Assembly (NCBI GenBank): GCA_007571225.1
Contig: RKRU01000028.1
Coordinates: 1 to 10,610 of the forward strand
DNA length: 10,610 nucleotides
From: Nitrosopumilaceae archaeon
GTDB taxonomy: Archaea; Thermoproteota; Nitrososphaeria; Nitrososphaerales; Nitrosopumilaceae
Reading direction: 5' to 3'
Shown here: positions 7,701 to 10,610 of the stretch, piece after piece
Numbering within the stretch: the first letter of the stretch is position 1
Layout: every line of letters begins with the position of its first letter
Translations under genes and position numbers: made by a program
Notes under the pieces: model-generated
What the model was told of the DNA's origin: nothing
Database searches by the model: none
Seen by the model: only the letters and a program-made list of their open reading frames with translations

Positions 7701-8052
7701 AGTAGAGAATCAGGCCACCGACAGGGCCTTCCGCATAGGCCAGAAGCAGAACGTCCAAGTGCACAAGTTCATCTGCGCAGGGACTATGGAGGAGGCAATA
7801 GACGATACCATTGAGAAGAAGAAGAATGTAGCAGAGCAGGTGGTGGGTACAGGAGAGGGATGGCTGACTGAACTCTCAAACAACGAGCTAAGAGAGATAC
7901 TGAAACTAGATCGTACAGCAGCCTACAGCGGTAGTAGTAGGAAGGCAGAAGACGACGACAGCTCCTCAGACAAAAGTACCGTGGATACTGCGGCAGGGGG
8001 CCGCAAAAGGGGCCGTCCCCGCAAGAACGCAAAGGCGGGGGGCAGTCCATAA
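4708..8052 (+). CDS. SNF2-family DEAD/DEAH helicase (HepA-like)
   Basis: A 1114-residue SNF2 ATPase of the bacterial/archaeal HepA type, which uses ATP to move along or remodel DNA- or RNA-protein complexes; the target here is unknown. From the N-terminus: MIILHMSEYKGELFVWGE, typical of this group; an SNF2-associated domain around 355-580 (DDPSLLIPVEEAW, GVMLPAWWS, RGEWMEVN); then the motor. Walker A is ADDMGLGKT (K626), motif II is DEAQ (720-723), motif III is LTGTPVEN near 747, and the second lobe carries SLKAGGTGLNL and QATDRAFRIGQ (1002-1012). All catalytic residues are present. The tail RKRGRPRK (1099-1106) is AT-hook-like. Acidic Asp/Gly runs interrupt the chain at nucleotides 4813-4836, 5014-5034 and 7579-7602. 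ATG 4708 is preferred because the family signature starts there and a TATA-like run precedes it; an in-frame ATG at 4576 would add 44 unrecognised residues. The stop overlaps the next ATG by one base. Confidence 0.93.
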   Translation: MIILHMSEYKGELFVWGESSRDEEATKTKRRRRKADNDDGDDGYYPYGSTPDELVEVLKSLEIQSTPSKIKNHIASVTVWLPSIGDKPIPSSRIIAESPYSTDDGDGDNLTEEVAVTCRPWQVYSLMIPLDISISIMRAADNNRTLGRGIVVGTDLTYWSTVLHIANSMIMRQQMLPDVRRHGYDDHHMQNMDDHNGKEEVEYDAVWSPVFSGEDVEKIITLSANMPSSARAMAPYDSNTPPEEHPASLVKRVITTLADYLMRSAIRKSDKKYTYKRTKFDSPHDAWLYALAANDRKVSGRPDQITELVNQIYKWQRPVTMLSRFPFRLCFRLEEPLNEADYENYSEIKESRINPDKWWVRYLLQANDDPSLLIPVEEAWKGNSGVLKVSMQNIKEFLLLSLGQASRICPDIADRLGISKMDGHTLDSNGAYNFLTQEAAALKQTGYGVMLPAWWSDRKRNKLLAKPHASTTSKWGGGSIRNSLFNFDWSVALGDQNVTVEELNELAEQKQSLIQVRGEWMEVNADEIRAAIVFMNKYQKKMNLSDMYRMTTEVPDIIEMGRIEADGWLGDMLERLESKNVLEELEQPANFSGTLRPYQIRGYSWLAFLRQYGLGGCLADDMGLGKTIQMLASIQKDWNEGVKRPILLICPMSVMGNWQREAKKFTPELPVMIHHGTARNKGKEFEESVQNNAIIISSYGLLLRDVEMLREVQWGGIVLDEAQNIKNAATKQSRAARTLSSDYRFALTGTPVENNVGDLWSIMEFLNSGILGSQAEFERNFLAPIHARADTDASDKLKRITEPFILRRLKTDKSIISDLPDKIENKVYCTLTKEQASLYVSIQKEAERVMAEEEGIKRKGVILATMSKLKQVCNHPAQLLKDNSKIADRSGKLARLTEMIEEIVQVGDRALIFTQFVEMGTIIKQHLQETLGIEILFLHGSISQKKRDVMVQQFQSTDDDGDVDNPRIFIVSLKAGGTGLNLTAANHVFHFDRWWNPAVENQATDRAFRIGQKQNVQVHKFICAGTMEEAIDDTIEKKKNVAEQVVGTGEGWLTELSNNELREILKLDRTAAYSGSSRKAEDDDSSSDKSTVDTAAGGRKRGRPRKNAKAGGSP

Positions 8053-9023
8053 TGCCATACTGGTATACGCAGTCAAGTCCCATAGAGGTAAAGGGCGGAA
8101 TAAAGGCCCAGACCAAGCGTGGCAACTTTGGCCAGAACTGGTGGGCCAAGCGCTGGATAGCCGTACTGGACAACTATGATATCGGGGAGCGACTGGAAAG
8201 GGGCAAGAGATATGCCAGAAAGGGTCAGGTCGAATCACTAAAGATAGAAGATGCTATTGTGACTGCAAGCGTACAGGGCTCAGAGAGGCATCCCTACAAG
8301 ATCATAATCAGAATAGAGAAGATAAGCAAAGAAGACTGGAAGAGACTGATCAAGCAGATGTTTGAGCAGCCCAGTACAATCTCGGACCTGCTGGCAGGCC
8401 AGATGCCAGACAACATCGAAAAGGTCTTCGAAGATGCCGGACTCTCACTGTTTCCAGACTACGACAAGGATTTGGAGATGGACTGCAACTGTTATGACTG
8501 GGCAAACCCGTGCAAGCACATAGCAGCAGTCTTTCTACTGCTAGGCGAGGAGTTTGACCGCGATCCATTTCTCCTGTTCAGTCTGAGGGGGGCGACGCGT
8601 GAGGATGTGTTGGATATGGCTGGACTGAAGGCTCTGCCGGGGATGGATTCAGACGAGAATCTGGAATCTGTGATAATGGAGGGGGTTGACAAAATGGAGA
8701 TGTCCGGAGAAGAGAAGAAACTGTCCACTGAACCCGTCCGTTTTTGGGGATCGCCCAACAAAATGCACGACCTAGCTGGCTCGATCAGGAGCCCCGTGGA
8801 CATTCCAAAGTCGCACGCCGCGCTGGTAAAACAGCTGGGTAACTTTCCATTCTGGGCAAGCGAGGAGATGTTTATGCCTACCATGGCAGACCTGTACAAG
8901 ACGGCATCGGACAGTGAGATGAGTACGGTTATGGGACACTGGGCCAAAACTCCAGACGAGTCTGAAGAAGCAAAGACCGAAAAGAAGACGAAGAAGAAGC
9001 GGGGCAGGACCCGCGGAGTATGA
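8052..9023 (+). CDS. SWIM zinc-finger protein, partner of the SNF2 helicase
   Basis: A 323-residue protein with a SWIM zinc finger, C145-x-C147 then C154-x-H156, in the context DCNCYDWANPCKHIAAVF that defines this family. SWIM fingers bind nucleic acid or protein. Bacteria and archaea often encode such a protein beside an SNF2 helicase, and the two are thought to act together. The N-terminal half (PYWYTQSSPIEVKGGIKAQ, then NFGQNWWAKRWI) is the usual lead-in. The C-terminal third is less conserved and ends in a lysine/arginine-rich tail with KKKRGRTRG, echoing the AT-hook-like end of the helicase. The ATG overlaps the helicase stop as TAATG, so the genes are almost certainly co-transcribed and translationally coupled. 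No catalytic domain is seen; a role in DNA repair or chromatin handling is inference from the pairing. Confidence 0.92.
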   Translation: MPYWYTQSSPIEVKGGIKAQTKRGNFGQNWWAKRWIAVLDNYDIGERLERGKRYARKGQVESLKIEDAIVTASVQGSERHPYKIIIRIEKISKEDWKRLIKQMFEQPSTISDLLAGQMPDNIEKVFEDAGLSLFPDYDKDLEMDCNCYDWANPCKHIAAVFLLLGEEFDRDPFLLFSLRGATREDVLDMAGLKALPGMDSDENLESVIMEGVDKMEMSGEEKKLSTEPVRFWGSPNKMHDLAGSIRSPVDIPKSHAALVKQLGNFPFWASEEMFMPTMADLYKTASDSEMSTVMGHWAKTPDESEEAKTEKKTKKKRGRTRGV

Positions 9024-9082
9024 CTTCACTTGCCCTGCCTAGCACAAAAAAATAACTGGGAAAAATACCTCTTTAGTAGTGC

Positions 9083-9105
9083 AACACGGATTTTTCAGTC
9101 GTGTT
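9083..9105 (+). terminator. Possible terminator after the SWIM gene
   Basis: AACACG (9083-9088) pairs with CGTGTT (9100-9105) around an 11-base loop containing TTTTT, 60 bases after the SWIM stop codon. Archaeal termination depends mainly on T-runs, so the TTTTT may matter more than the stem. No other candidate nearby is better. Confidence 0.25.
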
Positions 9106-9306
9106 TAAGTGCATATAACATGGTTGTCAGATACATATAAGGACAGATAAAGTCATACGCCGCGGCGCAGCCAAACCGACTGAAGGGGCAAGTTCGTCTG
9201 ACTTTTTCTGTAGCGTAGCCAACACTATTGGAAACTGTCTGTTTTGAGTATGCCAGATTGTAAAGTTGGAATACAATGACGGGCGGAGAAAAAATTGTCG
9301 CTTTTG

Positions 9307-9324
9307 TGTTGAATTTTGTGGGTG
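9307..9324 (+). repeat. 18-bp dispersed direct repeat, copy 2
   Basis: Exact second copy of the word at 143-160. In this copy it lies inside a doubtful open frame, where it is read VLNFVG; read in the matching frame the left copy gives MLNFVG and stops after 16 codons. That would fit a truncated relative, but the similarity is short. Confidence 0.6.
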
Positions 9325-9661
9325 GTTTGAGCCATGTAGATAACTACAACAGATCAATAAGTGTGGGATTCCTCGTACCTAGATGGACACAAAAATTGAA
9401 ACAACTCACAGCGGTTGGAAAAAACCAAGATAGAAAGACTAAACTATTTCCAATACTGGCTCTGGCCGCTATCTTTTCTAATGTGTGGTTTGTTGGCTAG
9501 CTGTTTATAGTCGTGCGCTGGGCTCAAACAACCCATTTGAAAAGGCCTTGTGACATCTTGCGATACTGAAGTGAGATGGGCGGCCAGACACGCAGAAGAA
9601 CAAAATCCCAAAAGCGCCTAGGTGATTTTGTGACTTGTATCATGATGTGGAGGCCATGGTT

Positions 9662-9716
9662 TGTCCGAAGCAGGAGGGGTTGCCAAACTTATCGGACAGG
9701 GCCAGATCATCTGGCC
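9662..9716. repeat. Two adjacent inverted repeats
   Basis: TGTCCGA (9662-9668) pairs with TCGGACA (9692-9698) around 23 bases. It is followed at once by the near-continuous palindrome GGCCAGAT-C-ATCTGGCC (9700-9716), with 8-base arms about a single central base. The second could be a protein-binding site or, in RNA, a hairpin whose loop opens the central pairs. It lies 64 bases beyond the TPR stop codon, between convergent genes, so a role in ending transcripts is possible. Confidence 0.55.
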
Positions 9717-9779
9717 TGGATTCATTCTGTTCGCAAAAAAGGCTTGAGGATCATACAAGGGACAGGTGCATACGTAGGA

Positions 9780-10610
9780 TCAGAACACCAGTTTACTTGT
9801 AAACAAGTTATAGATTTCTACTTCAAATGGGGTACGCCTGCCATGTAACTTTGCAACACTCAAGTAACATTTTGTAACCTCCCTTTTTATGCCTCCAATC
9901 GAGAGGCTTTTCTTCTCGATATTCCATCGTTTTTCAAAAAGCAGCTGATCATAGTTATCCTTACGTAGCCTGTACTCTGTTTTTATTGGAGTGCGTTCAC
10001 TTTCAAACTGTTGAGTCAGTGCATTTCTGTAGTGCTCCAACAGCGTCATAAACATCATTCCCCGATAACAATACCCTATTGGACTGTTGGGGGCAACTTC
10101 TATAATGCGGTTAAATGCATCAAGAGCGCGGTCGGTTTGTGCCAGTATTGCCAAGTTGATTCCTAGATTCACAAGTGTCGATACAGCGTTGGGATCAAAC
10201 TTGAGGGCCTCTTCAAATGCCTCTACTGCTTCTTTCTCCATGTCAGCATTGGCAAAGGCATTGCCCATATTGTGACATGCTCGATAATCTGGAGCAATCA
10301 TTATGTGCCGCCGATAATACGTAATCGATTCCTTGTACATGTTTAGGTCGTTGCATAAATCTTCTGCCAATGTAAGTGCGTAGATGTCATCTGGAAATAG
10401 ATCAAGTGCCTTCTGTACATACTTTAACGCCATTTTAAGCTGGAATTGGCTCATGTATCTCTTGACGGTAGTCATATACTTGTCATAGTCGTCTTTTTGC
10501 GATCGTATTTTACGTGCGGGTTTGGTCTTTGGTGCGGGTTTGGTCTTTGGTGCGGGTTTGGTCTTTGGTGCGGGTTTGGTCTTTGGTGCGGGTTTGGTCT
10601 TTGGTGCGGG
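9780..10610 (-). CDS. TPR-repeat protein with PAPKTK-repeat N-terminus, 5' end outside the window
   Basis: The frame is open from the window edge to TGA at 9780-9782, 276 residues without a start, so the gene is cut by the edge. Residues 1-32 are PAPKTK hexapeptide repeats. A charged linker (RKIRSQKDDYDKY, 33-45) follows, then about four 34-residue TPR units: 42-75, 76-109, 110-142 and 143-176, with typical endings such as ALDLFPDD, EEALKFDPNA and IIEVAPNS. The last 80 or so residues are not TPR-like and I cannot assign them. TPR arrays are helical protein-binding scaffolds; the partner is unknown. A methionine at 10475 could start a 231-residue protein. The upstream repeat is in frame, has an 18-base unit and no stops, and no usable start codon intervenes, so the longer gene is more likely. 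The C-terminal end faces the SWIM gene. Confidence 0.82.
   Translation of the reverse strand, partial: PAPKTKPAPKTKPAPKTKPAPKTKPAPKTKPARKIRSQKDDYDKYMTTVKRYMSQFQLKMALKYVQKALDLFPDDIYALTLAEDLCNDLNMYKESITYYRRHIMIAPDYRACHNMGNAFANADMEKEAVEAFEEALKFDPNAVSTLVNLGINLAILAQTDRALDAFNRIIEVAPNSPIGYCYRGMMFMTLLEHYRNALTQQFESERTPIKTEYRLRKDNYDQLLFEKRWNIEKKSLSIGGIKREVTKCYLSVAKLHGRRTPFEVEIYNLFTSKLVF
10515..10610 (-). repeat. Perfect 18-bp tandem repeat coding PAPKTK
   Basis: TGCGGGTTTGGTCTTTGG on the plus strand occurs five times without a mismatch (10515-10604), plus six bases of a sixth copy at the edge. On the minus strand it codes for Pro-Ala-Pro-Lys-Thr-Lys. Perfect identity, including third codon positions, points to recent slippage or selection on copy number. 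The array continues beyond the window. Confidence 0.95.

Larger units (their letters stand above)
9024..9779. other. Intergenic region between convergent SWIM and TPR genes
   Basis: I recognise no gene here. TATA-like words occur near 9113 (CATATAA), 9133 (CATATAAG) and 9504 (TTTATAG). Two plus-strand open frames exist. One at 9276-9500 gives 74 residues, containing LNFVGGLSHVDNYNRSISVG and a hydrophobic C-terminus. One at 9576-9848 gives 90 Arg-rich residues and overlaps the end of the TPR gene on the other strand. Neither has a good ribosome site plus a recognisable product. The stretch also holds the second copy of the 18-base word and the double hairpin, listed separately. It may contain decayed mobile DNA or an RNA gene. 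Confidence 0.45.

Noticed and set aside
9276..9500. 74-residue plus-strand protein
   Set aside because: No family recognised and no clear ribosome site. It is kept only as a possible decayed element because it contains the 18-base repeat.
9576..9848. 90-residue Arg-rich plus-strand protein
   Set aside because: It overlaps the TPR gene's 3' end on the other strand, includes the double hairpin and shows no recognisable domain.
10515..10610. CRISPR array
   Set aside because: The units are contiguous, with no spacers, and are read in frame as PAPKTK.

Overview
The window looks archaeal, most likely Thaumarchaeota (Nitrososphaerota). The reasons are the LysW amino-group-carrier genes, an archaeal-type diphthine synthase with a DUF357 tail, TTTATA/TTTAAATA-type promoter boxes close to start codons, and frequent ATA, AGG and AGA codons. 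Base composition is intermediate, which would suit a Cenarchaeum-like lineage better than AT-rich free-living Nitrosopumilus, but this lineage call is inference.

Minus strand, 4151 to 762: a tightly packed operon in the order lysW - lysX - lysK - diphthine synthase. Junctions are 4-nt overlaps (GTGA for lysW/lysX, ATGA for lysK/dph5) or a 5-nt gap (lysX/lysK). LysW is the carrier protein whose C-terminus is loaded with 2-aminoadipate by LysX. After reactions encoded elsewhere, LysK releases lysine (and/or ornithine). The last gene makes diphthine on translation factor 2. Two oddities stand out: LysW ends in Gln instead of the Glu used for attachment in characterised LysW proteins, and LysX has a 26-residue low-complexity insert.

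The divergent intergenic region 4152-4707 holds a (ATC)n tandem repeat, two TATA-like boxes facing right, and a potential three-way-junction RNA (4561-4639) whose three helices abut with no unpaired junction nucleotides. I do not recognise this element.

Plus strand, 4708 to 9023: a bacterial/archaeal-type SNF2 helicase (HepA-like, with the SNF2-associated N-terminal domain and an AT-hook-like tail) and a SWIM zinc-finger protein. They overlap by one base (TAATG) and probably work together on nucleic acid.

Right edge, minus strand: a TPR protein whose N-terminus leaves the window through a perfect 18-bp tandem repeat coding for PAPKTK. The flanks at 1-761 and 9024-9779 have no gene I can defend. 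They share an exact 18-bp word and weak collinear similarity, and the right one contains two adjacent hairpins.
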